From NCBI RefSeq assembly GCF_024642105.1, contig NZ_JAHEBT010000054.1, positions 62,001 through 126,000 of the forward strand: 64,000 nucleotides of DNA, in the 5' to 3' direction. Of this stretch, positions 41,036 to 50,914 are shown piece after piece. The first letter of the stretch is position 1, and each line of letters begins with the position of its first letter. The notes beneath the pieces are model-generated. The model searched no databases. It had not been told where the DNA came from and saw nothing but the letters and a program-made list of their open reading frames with translations. The stretch comes from Flavobacterium sp. GTDB taxonomy: Bacteria > Bacteroidota > Bacteroidia > Flavobacteriales > Flavobacteriaceae. The translations under genes were made by a program, and so were the position numbers.

Positions 41036-42523
41036 TTATTTCACTTCCTGCATTAATTTTTTTATCAAAGGTGTAATCACAATTAAAAATACACCTGCAA
41101 TAATCGAATAAATGGCCAATTGATAATAGCCTTCGGTGTACGATTGTAATTTAGACACTAATGTATTTCCTGTGTCTGAATTGGACATAGCAGCACCTAA
41201 TTTCCCAGCGGCTAATTGACCAAATGCGCTAGCCAAAAACCACAACCCCATCATCATTCCGAAGAGGCGTTTTGGCGAAAGCTTAGTAATAATTGACATC
41301 CCAATAGGTCCTAAACACAATTCGCCAACAGTAGTTACCAAATAAGCAAAGGTAAACACGTTCAAAGAGGCAATTCCTTTCACATTAGCAAAAAATCGGG
41401 TGAGGTAAAAGATATAAAACGAAGCACCAAGGAATAAAAATCCGATGCCAAATTTCACAATTGTATTGGGTTCTATTTTTCTCTTCCCTAACCACAACCA
41501 TAGCAACCCAATTAGTGGACTCAATACAATCACAAAAAAAGTATTGGAACTGTTGTTGACTACATTAGGGTCGATATGAAAGAATAGCAAACTATCATTC
41601 AGATTGTCTTTTGCAAAAAGGGACAATGAACCACCGCTTTGCTCATAAATCGCATTGAATAAAAAGTAAAAAAAGATGAATAAGAACGCCGCAATTAATT
41701 TTTTTTGCAAAGCGATATTCTTCACATTTACTGTTTCTATTACAAAATATAAAATTGCCAGTACCCCTATTGTGTACATAAAGTAATCCGTATAATCCGT
41801 GTTTTTTACCATTAAAAATATCAATGGAATACTCAACAACGAACCTACATACACTGCAATTTCTCTGACTTTTCTTTTATTGGACGCTAAATTCAATAAC
41901 GGGGAATCTCCAATAGGGCCCAACTGTTTTTTGGTCAACAAAAATGTAATCAAACCTAAAAACATCACAATAGCCGCCGATAAAAAACACCATTGCCAAG
42001 AATAATATTTCCCTAAATAAATACACAGCGCCCCTCCTAAAAGTCCGCCCACGTTAATTCCAGCGTAGAACATTCCGTAACCGGCATCGCGTCTGTTGTC
42101 ATTTTCATGATACAATTCACCCACCATAGATGAAATATTGGGCTTAAAAAACCCAGTCCCAATTATAGAAAATGCGATTCCATAATAAAACAAAGTTGCT
42201 GGTGAAAGAGCGATTAATAGATTGCCTAAAATCATAACTATGCCACCAAACAACAGGGATTTTTTGAACCCTAAAATTTTATCAGCAAAAATCCCTCCGA
42301 TAAAGGTGAACGCATAGACAAAAGCTTGAATAGCTCCGTATTGTAAATTTGCCGCTTCGTCTTTTAACAACAATTGGTCGACCATAAAATAAGTCAAAAC
42401 CCCACGCATTCCATAAAAACAGAAACGTTCCCACATTTCTACTAAAAACAAATACCACAATTGCTTGGGGTATTTGCCTTCAAAGTTTTGAATTTTTTCT
42501 AAGGTTAAATTATCGGATACCAT
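41036..42523 (-). CDS. POT-family peptide MFS transporter
   Basis: LWYLFLVEMWERFCFYGMRGVLTYFMV; GTGFFKPNISSMVGELY. Confidence 0.93.
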   Translation of the reverse strand: MVSDNLTLEKIQNFEGKYPKQLWYLFLVEMWERFCFYGMRGVLTYFMVDQLLLKDEAANLQYGAIQAFVYAFTFIGGIFADKILGFKKSLLFGGIVMILGNLLIALSPATLFYYGIAFSIIGTGFFKPNISSMVGELYHENDNRRDAGYGMFYAGINVGGLLGGALCIYLGKYYSWQWCFLSAAIVMFLGLITFLLTKKQLGPIGDSPLLNLASNKRKVREIAVYVGSLLSIPLIFLMVKNTDYTDYFMYTIGVLAILYFVIETVNVKNIALQKKLIAAFLFIFFYFLFNAIYEQSGGSLSLFAKDNLNDSLLFFHIDPNVVNNSSNTFFVIVLSPLIGLLWLWLGKRKIEPNTIVKFGIGFLFLGASFYIFYLTRFFANVKGIASLNVFTFAYLVTTVGELCLGPIGMSIITKLSPKRLFGMMMGLWFLASAFGQLAAGKLGAAMSNSDTGNTLVSKLQSYTEGYYQLAIYSIIAGVFLIVITPLIKKLMQEVK

Positions 42524-44204
42524 GCATCATTTTTTTCAAGAAAGGCGTCAAGGCAAATAATATCAATGAAGCAATTCCTGTCAACACTACGAACACCATA
42601 AAGAATTCAAATAGATTGTGAATTTCAAAACCTGCAAAAACAGGGTTATGATCGCTAATTTGATTATCGGCTAATAACTTCAATTGTTCAGCTGTTGGCG
42701 TGATTTTTTTATCTAAAACAGACTGCAAATCAATCCCTAATGTTTTTGCTTTATCAAATTTATCACCTGTTGCTGGCAAGATAGATCCTAAAGTTCCTCC
42801 TAATGCATATCCTGAAGCATTCGACAAAAAGAAAACACCATATAATAAAGAGGCAAAACGTTTTGGCGATAATTTACCTACTAATGACAGACCAATTGGC
42901 GACAAGCACAACTCAGCACAAGTATTTAAAAAATACAATAAAATCAACCATTTAACCGCTAATAAGCCAGAAGTCCCTAAACCTTTAACTTGATTAGCAA
43001 TCATAAAGAAACTCACTGTAATTAAGAATAAGCCTAACGCCAATTTAAATGGAGAAATAGGCTCTTTATCTTTGGCTCTTAATCTGTCCCATAACATACT
43101 GAACGGTACTGCCAAAAGAACAACGAAAAGTCCGTTAAAGATTTGCACCATCGAAGCCGGCATTTGCCAACCAAACATAAAAGTTCTGTCGGTTTGGTTA
43201 TCAGCAATAAACGTTAACGAAGAACCTGCTTGTTCAAAGGCGGCCCAAAAGAAAATAATAAAAAACGACACAATATAAATTACTAGAATTCGGTCTCTTT
43301 CTATTTTGGTCAATGAACTATCTGATAAAATTAATCCTGCTAAAGTAATACCGCTGGCGTAGATGATTGGATAAATAATGGTTTTTACCACATTATCCCC
43401 ATCAACAGAGAAATGAAATAACAAAAACAATCCCACAAAACAAGCTACTGCTACCGCTAAAGCTGTTGGAGTAAAAACGGCTTTTTGCGCTTCTCCTTCT
43501 TCATAATCTGAGGATTCATTTTTAGAAGGCAATCCGCCTAATGGTTTTCCTTCTGGAGAAACAACATATTTGTTTTTCAAAAAGTAGAACAAAATAGTCC
43601 CTAATACCATCGCTATCGAAGCGGCAAGAAATCCCCATTTGAAAGCATGAATATCTCTAATACCACCCGCATCTTTCACATCTCCTAACAAGGGACAAAT
43701 GGATTGACCTAAGAAAGCCCCAATGTTAATTCCCATGTAGAAAATAGTAAAGGCTGTATCCAATTTATTTTTTTCTTGTTTTGGATACAAACTTCCCACC
43801 ATAGAAGAAATATTAGGTTTGAAGAATCCATTACCAAAAATAATAGCTCCCAAACCACTGTACATAATCGTAGTGGCTAAAGGTAAATTTTCACCAAAAA
43901 CACTCGCACTAGTAAATAACAATAACTGTCCAATCGCCATTATCAATCCACCCAACATAATACAATTTCTATTGCCTAAAAAACGATCGGCAATAAATCC
44001 TCCTAACATTGGAGTTAAATAACAAAGCCCTAAGAAACCTCCATAAATTAAGGACGCATCTTCTTCTTTCATTACTAATGAATTCACAAGAAACAGTACT
44101 AATAAAGTTCGCATTCCGTAGAAATTGAATCGTTCCCACATTTCTGTTCCAAACAATACCCAAAGTCCTTTTGGATGCGCTGTTTTCGATTGAGTTGCTG
44201 TCAT
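42510..44204 (-). CDS. POT-family peptide MFS transporter (second paralog)
   Basis: LWVLFGTEMWERFNFYGMRTLLVLFLV; GNGFFKPNISSMVGSLY. Confidence 0.93.
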   Translation of the reverse strand: MTATQSKTAHPKGLWVLFGTEMWERFNFYGMRTLLVLFLVNSLVMKEEDASLIYGGFLGLCYLTPMLGGFIADRFLGNRNCIMLGGLIMAIGQLLLFTSASVFGENLPLATTIMYSGLGAIIFGNGFFKPNISSMVGSLYPKQEKNKLDTAFTIFYMGINIGAFLGQSICPLLGDVKDAGGIRDIHAFKWGFLAASIAMVLGTILFYFLKNKYVVSPEGKPLGGLPSKNESSDYEEGEAQKAVFTPTALAVAVACFVGLFLLFHFSVDGDNVVKTIIYPIIYASGITLAGLILSDSSLTKIERDRILVIYIVSFFIIFFWAAFEQAGSSLTFIADNQTDRTFMFGWQMPASMVQIFNGLFVVLLAVPFSMLWDRLRAKDKEPISPFKLALGLFLITVSFFMIANQVKGLGTSGLLAVKWLILLYFLNTCAELCLSPIGLSLVGKLSPKRFASLLYGVFFLSNASGYALGGTLGSILPATGDKFDKAKTLGIDLQSVLDKKITPTAEQLKLLADNQISDHNPVFAGFEIHNLFEFFMVFVVLTGIASLILFALTPFLKKMMHGIR

Positions 44205-44239
44205 AAATCTATTTTTTGGTTGTAATTATTGGTTAGTTA

Positions 44240-46411
44240 TTATAAATTTTCTTTGATAAAATTAGTCATTTTAGTAAACAACTGAATTCTGGTTTTGCCA
44301 CCATAAATACCATGGTTTTTATCCGGGTAAATTTGAGAATCAAATTGTTTGTTGGCTTGAATCAAGGCTTCCATCATTTGCATTGAATTTTGAACGTGTA
44401 CGTTGTCATCACCTGAACCGTGAATCAACAAGAACTTTCCTTTCAATTTAGTTACATGGTTGATTGGCGAATTTTCGTCATAACCACTTGCATTTTCTTG
44501 AGGCGTTTGCATATAACGTTCGGTGTAAATACTATCGTAAAAACGCCAGTTAGTTACTGGAGCCACCGCAATAGCCATTTTGAACACATCATTGCCTTTC
44601 ATAATACAATTCGACGCCATGAATCCTCCAAAACTCCAACCCCAAATCCCAATTCTATTTTTATCTACATACGGATAATTTCCAATTACTTTGGCTGCAT
44701 CGATTTGATCTTCCACTTCGTATTTACCCAATTCTTTTTGCGTTACTTTTTTGAAGGCAGCACCTTTAAATCCTGTTCCACGTCCGTCAACACAAGCCAC
44801 AATATAGCCTTGTTGTGCTAACATTTGGAACCAATAATCATCATTTGAATTCCAATCGTTATTCACTTGTTGTGAACCAGGCCCTGAATATTGGTACATA
44901 AAAACCGGATATTTTTTGGTTGGGTCAAAATCTTTTGGTTTTAAAATCCACGCATTCAATTCATTTCCTTTAGCTGTTTTTAACACAAAGAATTCTTTAG
45001 CCGATAAATTATATCCTTTTAATTTCGTTGCCAAAGCTTCGTTCTTCTCAATCACTTGGACTTGCGCTCCTGTTTTGGCTTCATTCAAAGTGTAAGTTGT
45101 AGGCTGTGTAGCACTAGAGAAAGTATTGATAAAATACTGGAAATTCGGACTGAAAGTCGCCGCGTTAGTTCCTGTAGTTTTAGACAAACGCATTTTGTTT
45201 TTACCGTTCAAGTTGATGCTGTAGACGTCTCTATTAATCGACCCATTCTCTACAGATTGGTAAAAAACAGTATTGGTTTTTTCGTCAAAACCATAATAAT
45301 TAGTTACTTCCCAATTGCCTTTAGTCACTTGGTTTTTTAATTTTCCCGTTTTATCATACAAGTAAATATGATTGAAACCGTCTTTTTCGCTGGTCCAGAT
45401 AAAGCTATTGTCTTTCAGGAACGTTAAGTTGTCCGTTACATCTACATAGGCTTTGTCTTTTTCATTCAAAACCACTTTGGCAGCTCCTGAATTTCCATCG
45501 ATGAACAACAAATCCAAATTATCTTGATGACGGTTCAACACCTGAGCCGAAAGCACATTCGCTTCATTCGTCCATTGCATTCTAGCAATGTAGAAATCAG
45601 CATATTGAGATAAATTTACTTTTTGAGTTCCTTTTGAAGCCACATCATAAATATGCAAAGACACTTCTGAATTTTTCTCCCCTGCTTTTGGATATTTAAA
45701 GGTTTCTACCGTTGGGTACAAATCCTTTTTGAAAATAGACATCGAGAATTCAGGAACCTGACTTTCGTCAAAACGAATATACGCTACTTTTTTACTGTCT
45801 TTGCTCCAATCAAACGCACGAACAAAAGCAAACTCTTCTTCATACACCCAGTCGGTAATTCCATTAATTACGCTATTCTTTTTCCCATCGGTAGTGATGG
45901 CAGTAGTTTGTTTACTTGCAATATCGTACACATATAAATTGTTTTCTCTAGCAAAGGCTATCTTTTTGCCATCTGGCGAAAAAGTAGGTTCTTGTAATTG
46001 GAAATCAAATAATTTAGATACGTTTTTAGTAGCGGTATCGTACAAATAATAATCGGCAGTAAATGAATGTCGGTAGATTTGATTTGAATTATTGGCAATC
46101 AAAACTAACTTTTCATCTGGAGAAAAAGTATAACTATCAATTCCTTCAGCCAAAACAGAATGACTTTTTGTATCAATCAGTGTATTGACTTTTTTCAAGG
46201 TAGCAAAGTCAAACAAATCAATTTGCATGCTTCGTGAAGCAGCATCATAATTCAATACTGTATATTGGTTGGTATTTTTCATAGACTGCAATTCGTCCAT
46301 TCCTTTGGCTCTAAAAGCACCCGAATAAATTTCTTCAACAGTAATTTTTTGTTGTCCAAAAACTGCAATTGTGAATACAAAATACAGAACAAAAGATAGG
46401 TTTAATTTCAT
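44240..46411 (-). CDS. S9 family dipeptidyl peptidase IV-like protease
   Basis: YVACVDGRGTGFKG; IGIWGWSFGGFMA; LIHGSGDDNVHVQNSMQM. Confidence 0.94.
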   Translation of the reverse strand: MKLNLSFVLYFVFTIAVFGQQKITVEEIYSGAFRAKGMDELQSMKNTNQYTVLNYDAASRSMQIDLFDFATLKKVNTLIDTKSHSVLAEGIDSYTFSPDEKLVLIANNSNQIYRHSFTADYYLYDTATKNVSKLFDFQLQEPTFSPDGKKIAFARENNLYVYDIASKQTTAITTDGKKNSVINGITDWVYEEEFAFVRAFDWSKDSKKVAYIRFDESQVPEFSMSIFKKDLYPTVETFKYPKAGEKNSEVSLHIYDVASKGTQKVNLSQYADFYIARMQWTNEANVLSAQVLNRHQDNLDLLFIDGNSGAAKVVLNEKDKAYVDVTDNLTFLKDNSFIWTSEKDGFNHIYLYDKTGKLKNQVTKGNWEVTNYYGFDEKTNTVFYQSVENGSINRDVYSINLNGKNKMRLSKTTGTNAATFSPNFQYFINTFSSATQPTTYTLNEAKTGAQVQVIEKNEALATKLKGYNLSAKEFFVLKTAKGNELNAWILKPKDFDPTKKYPVFMYQYSGPGSQQVNNDWNSNDDYWFQMLAQQGYIVACVDGRGTGFKGAAFKKVTQKELGKYEVEDQIDAAKVIGNYPYVDKNRIGIWGWSFGGFMASNCIMKGNDVFKMAIAVAPVTNWRFYDSIYTERYMQTPQENASGYDENSPINHVTKLKGKFLLIHGSGDDNVHVQNSMQMMEALIQANKQFDSQIYPDKNHGIYGGKTRIQLFTKMTNFIKENL

Positions 46412-46550
46412 AGTTTAAATTTGGTTATAACAGACCCCAATTTTAGTGAAAAATTTGCAATTATTTCACATTTGAGTTGTTAAATGTTAAACCCAAAAAC
46501 AAACCTATCATTTATTGAGCAGAATGAGTTACTAAAGAAAAGCTCGAAAA

Positions 46551-46559
46551 GTGTATCTT
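46551..46559 (+). promoter_or_regulatory. Candidate Bacteroidetes -7 box upstream of the HMG-CoA reductase start
   Basis: TATCTTTG within gtgtatctttgcggg, ~30 nt before ATG at 46589; no clear -33 TTG. Confidence 0.4.
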
Positions 46560-46588
46560 TGCGGGGAAATTACTATAATCAATTGAGA

Positions 46589-47905
46589 ATGAACCAAGCC
46601 GTAAGCGGATTTTCTAAATTATCCAAAGAAGAAAAAATAGCCTGGATTGCCCAAACCTATTTTTCAACTCCAGAACATGCAATTCAATTATTGAAAAACT
46701 ATTGGAATTCAGATGAAAAAATCCAAAAACTACACGACGAATTCATCGAAAATACGATTTCTAATTTCTACATTCCTTTGGGAGTAGCACCTAATTTTCT
46801 CATCAACGGAAAATACAAAACCATTCCGATGGCTATCGAAGAAAGTTCGGTAGTGGCTGCGGCGTCCAAAGCCGCTAAATTCTGGTCTACTCGTGGCGGA
46901 TTTACCACCCGAGTAATTGACACTGAGAAAATTGGTCAGGTACATTTCGTTTTCCAAGGGGAAGCAGAAAAATTACATACTTTTTTTGCTGAAATCAAAG
47001 CCGATTTATTTACAGAAACCGCGAGCATTACCAAAAATATGCAAGCCCGTGGCGGTGGAATCCTAGATATTGTTTTAAAAGACAAAACCGATTTAATTCC
47101 AAACTATTTTCAACTTCATGTGAGTTTTGAGACCAAGGATAGTATGGGTGCCAATTTCATTAATTCGTGTTTGGAGCAATTTGCCAAAACATTGAAAGAA
47201 AAAGCAAGCCAATACGAATTGTTTTCGGAAACCGAAAAAGACATTCAAATTGTGATGAGCATTTTGTCTAATTACGTTCCCAATTGCATAGTTCGTGCCG
47301 AAGTTTCCTGCCCGATTGCCGACTTAGAAGAGAAACACATCCCGAATCCGCAAGAGTTTGCTGAGAAATTTGTGCAAGCCGTTCGCATTGCCGAGGTAGA
47401 ACCTTTCCGTGCCGTAACGCACAACAAAGGCATTATGAATGGAGTTGATGCAGTAGTATTGGCAACCGGAAATGACTTTAGAGCCATCGAAGCGGGTGTT
47501 CATGCGTATGCGTCTCGCAACGGACAGTATTCTAGTTTATCGCATGCCAAAATAGAAAATGGCGTTTTTAGCTTTTGGATGGAAATTCCATTGGCTTTAG
47601 GTACCGTAGGCGGATTGACCTCTTTGCATCCATTGGTAAAATTATCTTTGGAAATGCTCGAAAAACCTTCTGCTCAAGAGTTAATGCAAATTGTAGCGGT
47701 AGCGGGCTTAGCCCAAAATTTTGCTGCCCTGCGTTCGTTAACTACAACAGGAATACAAGACGGACACATGAAAATGCACTTGAATAATATTTTGAATCAA
47801 TTTGACGCAACAGAAGACGAGCGTATCGCAGTACGAAAACACTTCAAACACCAAACCGTTTCCCATAGCGCGGTAGTCGATTTGATGACCCAATTGAGAA
47901 ACTAA
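46589..47905 (+). CDS. Hydroxymethylglutaryl-CoA reductase (class II type); start preferred at MNQAVSGF
   Basis: GVAPNFLINGKYKTIPMAIEESSVVAAASKAAKFW; NKGIMNGVDAVVLATGNDFRAIEAGVHAYA. Confidence 0.9.
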   Translation: MNQAVSGFSKLSKEEKIAWIAQTYFSTPEHAIQLLKNYWNSDEKIQKLHDEFIENTISNFYIPLGVAPNFLINGKYKTIPMAIEESSVVAAASKAAKFWSTRGGFTTRVIDTEKIGQVHFVFQGEAEKLHTFFAEIKADLFTETASITKNMQARGGGILDIVLKDKTDLIPNYFQLHVSFETKDSMGANFINSCLEQFAKTLKEKASQYELFSETEKDIQIVMSILSNYVPNCIVRAEVSCPIADLEEKHIPNPQEFAEKFVQAVRIAEVEPFRAVTHNKGIMNGVDAVVLATGNDFRAIEAGVHAYASRNGQYSSLSHAKIENGVFSFWMEIPLALGTVGGLTSLHPLVKLSLEMLEKPSAQELMQIVAVAGLAQNFAALRSLTTTGIQDGHMKMHLNNILNQFDATEDERIAVRKHFKHQTVSHSAVVDLMTQLRN

Positions 47906-47910
47906 TTGAA

Positions 47911-48822
47911 ATGCAACAGACTTTCTACAGTAACGGTAAATTATTAATCACAGGAGAATACCTCGTTTTGGATGGCGCCAAAGGATTGGCTTTACCCACT
48001 AAAATGGGGCAAAATCTCATTGTGAAAGATGCAAATACAGGTGCTATTCATTGGAAAAGTTATGATGCTGATGGAAGCGTTTGGTTTGAAGATACTCTCT
48101 CGTTTGAAGAAATTCAAAACAACAACATTACTCCCGAATCAGTAAAAGCCACACTCATCAAAATTTTGCAAGTGGCTAACGCAATGAATCCCGATGTATT
48201 TTCTAATTCAGGAGGTCTTAGCATAACTACACAATTGAGTTTTCCTAGAAATTGGGGATTAGGAACTTCGTCCACCTTGATTAATAATATAGCACAATGG
48301 TTTCAAATAGACGCCTTTGAATTGCTACATAAAAGTTTTGGTGGCAGCGGCTATGATATCGCTTGTGCGCAAAACAACAACCCTATTACCTATTCTATTG
48401 CAAATGGGAAACCCAAGGTGGAGCAAGTAGTTTTCGAGCCTGAATTTAGTCAAAACCTCTATTTTGTGTATTTGAACCAAAAGCGCAATAGTAAATCGGC
48501 CATAGCAGAATATCATTCCAACAAAACTTCCCAATTATCAAGCTACATTGCTACGATTAATGAGCTAACACAAGACACTATTGCAGCTGCTACTCTAGAA
48601 GAGTTTGCTCAATTACTACACCAACACGAAACCATGTTAAGTGCGCTTTTAAAAACAGAAACGGTAAAAGACACTTTATTCCCAGACTTTGACGGCACTT
48701 TAAAAAGTTTAGGCGCTTGGGGAGGCGATTTTGTTTTGGCAGTTTCAAAAGAAAATCCAAAACCGTATTTTGTTGCCAAAGGATATGAAACGGTGATTCC
48801 GTATTCAGAAATGATATTGTGA
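47911..48822 (+). CDS. GYDIA-type GHMP kinase
   Basis: GKLLITGEYLVLDGAKGLALPTKMGQ; GLGTSSTLINNIA; GGSGYDIACA. Confidence 0.9.
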   Translation: MQQTFYSNGKLLITGEYLVLDGAKGLALPTKMGQNLIVKDANTGAIHWKSYDADGSVWFEDTLSFEEIQNNNITPESVKATLIKILQVANAMNPDVFSNSGGLSITTQLSFPRNWGLGTSSTLINNIAQWFQIDAFELLHKSFGGSGYDIACAQNNNPITYSIANGKPKVEQVVFEPEFSQNLYFVYLNQKRNSKSAIAEYHSNKTSQLSSYIATINELTQDTIAAATLEEFAQLLHQHETMLSALLKTETVKDTLFPDFDGTLKSLGAWGGDFVLAVSKENPKPYFVAKGYETVIPYSEMIL

Positions 48823-48832
48823 TTTTTAAAAA

Positions 48833-49531
48833 CTACGATTTCTTAATCACTTTCAAATCTTTAAAATAACCGATAGTACCTATTTCTACCCAAAGAGCAA
48901 CGCTTCCGTTTTTAGAAGTTCCAAGCATTTTTTGCACTAAAAAAGAAGGCGTTTTTTGATTATTAATATACAACACCGCTTTTTCGCCTTCAATTTCAAC
49001 ACGCATAGTAATCCATTCGTTCAAGCCAATGTCGGCATAGGTTTCATATACGCCGTTAGCTTCTTTTCGGAGTCGGCTAAAAGTATATCCTGGATAGGAA
49101 AAATATTGCACGCTATGATTGCGTCGTAACTGATCATCAGCTCTACCGTTACTCGGACGAAGATATATTCCTTCAAAGTTTTTATTATCTGAAGCAATTC
49201 GATAGCCAAGCCCAATAAATCCGCGTGCAGCTGGAAATGGCGAATTCTTCATGATTTGGCTAAGGACTTTAACTTCAATTATCCCATTTTCCATTTCCAA
49301 ATTAGCAATTTTAACATACGTTGGACCATCTACCGAAGCTTCCACATTAGTACTATCAAACGGAGAAGCAAGTAAATCGCGTTCTACTTGTAAAACAGGA
49401 ACTCCGCCCATTTGTACAATTTTCGCTTTGGAATTGACTGATTCCATTTCCATCTGATTCCAAGTAATTTTTTGAGCCAATGCTCCTGAAAAAACCATTA
49501 TCAAGCCGAATAAAAATATTTTTTGTATCAT
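48833..49531 (-). CDS. Secreted hypothetical protein, LamG/DUF1080-like fold suspected
   Basis: Signal peptide; EWITMRVEIEGEKAVLYINNQ...GSVALWVEIGTIGYFKDLKV. Confidence 0.55.
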   Translation of the reverse strand: MIQKIFLFGLIMVFSGALAQKITWNQMEMESVNSKAKIVQMGGVPVLQVERDLLASPFDSTNVEASVDGPTYVKIANLEMENGIIEVKVLSQIMKNSPFPAARGFIGLGYRIASDNKNFEGIYLRPSNGRADDQLRRNHSVQYFSYPGYTFSRLRKEANGVYETYADIGLNEWITMRVEIEGEKAVLYINNQKTPSFLVQKMLGTSKNGSVALWVEIGTIGYFKDLKVIKKS

Positions 49532-49537
49532 ATAAAT

Positions 49538-50356
49538 TTATTTTTGATTTAAAAAGGGAGCTATACTTGCCCAAACTGCTGGAAAGTTCTCCATAAAAAC
49601 CACATGACCCGTATTGGGGATAATCGCTAACTGACTATTAGGAATCATATTGTAAGCATTAATAATCGTTGGTAAAGGAGCATTCCTATCCAGCTCCCCA
49701 GCGACTACTAAAACAGGACATTGAATTGTAGAGAACAGTTCTTTACTCGCTATCATTGTATTGTAAAAACGAGCCATTTTTTGCCAAAATGCCTCTAATT
49801 TTTGAGGCTCTGGCATCAAAGCTATTCTCTTTTGCCAAAAATCATTCTTCAAATCAAATGCTTCCCCTGAAAAAACCACTTGTCGTAAACCGGGAATTTG
49901 TTCCCCAGCACCAATCGCGACCATTTTTTTGACCTTTTTAGGATAACTGCTCGCCAGCTTATAAGCGGTATAAGCTCCGTCACTGAATCCTAAAATAGTA
50001 ACGGGTTCTTTGGTCACTACGTTAATTACAGCCATTACATCAGCCGCTTTTAAGTCATACGTAATGGGTGCTGTACCTATTTCTGATTTTCCATGTCCTC
50101 GAGTAGCCATAGCAATGACTTGATAAGACGATTTCAAATTATCAATAAAATCAGTCATTTCGTCAATGGATCCCATTATTCCACCATGCAATAATACAAT
50201 AGGCTGTCCACTACCATATATCTCATAATATAATTTGGCATCATTGGCTTGCACATAATGCCCTGCTTGTGAATTGTTACCATATGGAAGTTTTTGAGAC
50301 CAAAGTGCTCCACAAAAAATGATATAAACAAATACGACCACAACTATTTTCTTCAT
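49538..50356 (-). CDS. Alpha/beta-fold hydrolase
   Basis: VLLHGGIMGS; MATRGHGKSEI; ILGFSDGAYTAYKLA; GELDRNAP; NTGHVVFME. Confidence 0.9.
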   Translation of the reverse strand: MKKIVVVVFVYIIFCGALWSQKLPYGNNSQAGHYVQANDAKLYYEIYGSGQPIVLLHGGIMGSIDEMTDFIDNLKSSYQVIAMATRGHGKSEIGTAPITYDLKAADVMAVINVVTKEPVTILGFSDGAYTAYKLASSYPKKVKKMVAIGAGEQIPGLRQVVFSGEAFDLKNDFWQKRIALMPEPQKLEAFWQKMARFYNTMIASKELFSTIQCPVLVVAGELDRNAPLPTIINAYNMIPNSQLAIIPNTGHVVFMENFPAVWASIAPFLNQK

Positions 50357-50460
50357 CTTTTTCTTTTTACAAAATTTATTTTCTACAAACTTACACCCTC
50401 TTAGTGTATATTTGTAACCAACAACTCAAATACCAGTAACCTAGAGGTTACCACAATTTT

Positions 50461-50805
50461 ATGAGATACATTGAAAACCCTTTTGATTGCCCAGTTACTC
50501 GAGCCATGTCTATTTTTGGAGGAAAATGGAAACCAATTATTTTGAATTGCATTGGCGAAAGCTCTTTACGATTTGGCAAATTAAACCAATTAATGCCTGC
50601 TATTTCGAATAAGGTATTATCTAATGAATTAAAAGAACTCGAAGCACTTGGTTTGATTGAACGAAAAGAATCCAAAGAAGATGCTGCTAAAATAGAATAC
50701 TCTTTATCTGATTCTGGAAAAAGTTTGATGCCAGTACTACACGAAATTGCCAGTTGGGGAAATTCAACTGAGGCTAAAAAGATTGTGTCAGAAATAATTA
50801 AATAA
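50461..50805 (+). CDS. HxlR-family winged-helix transcriptional regulator
   Basis: NPFDCPVTRAMSIFGGKWKPIILNCIGESSLRFGKLNQLMPAISNKVLSNELKELE. Confidence 0.93.
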   Translation: MRYIENPFDCPVTRAMSIFGGKWKPIILNCIGESSLRFGKLNQLMPAISNKVLSNELKELEALGLIERKESKEDAAKIEYSLSDSGKSLMPVLHEIASWGNSTEAKKIVSEIIK

Positions 50806-50860
50806 CACATCAAAATTTAAGAGGCACCAAAGTTAAAGGACTTACACTTCAGTTTAAACC

Positions 50861-50896
50861 AAAAAAAAACCAAGACAATGTCTTGGTTTTTTTTTA
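50861..50896. terminator. Bidirectional terminator
   Basis: AAAAAAAAACCAAGACAatgTCTTGGTTTTTTTTT. Confidence 0.85.
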
Positions 50897-50914
50897 TAAA
50901 TATATTGCTACTGC

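Noticed and set aside
44420-44821. 133-aa ORF antisense to the S9 peptidase
   Set aside because: Overlaps strong catalytic motifs on the minus strand; shadow ORF.
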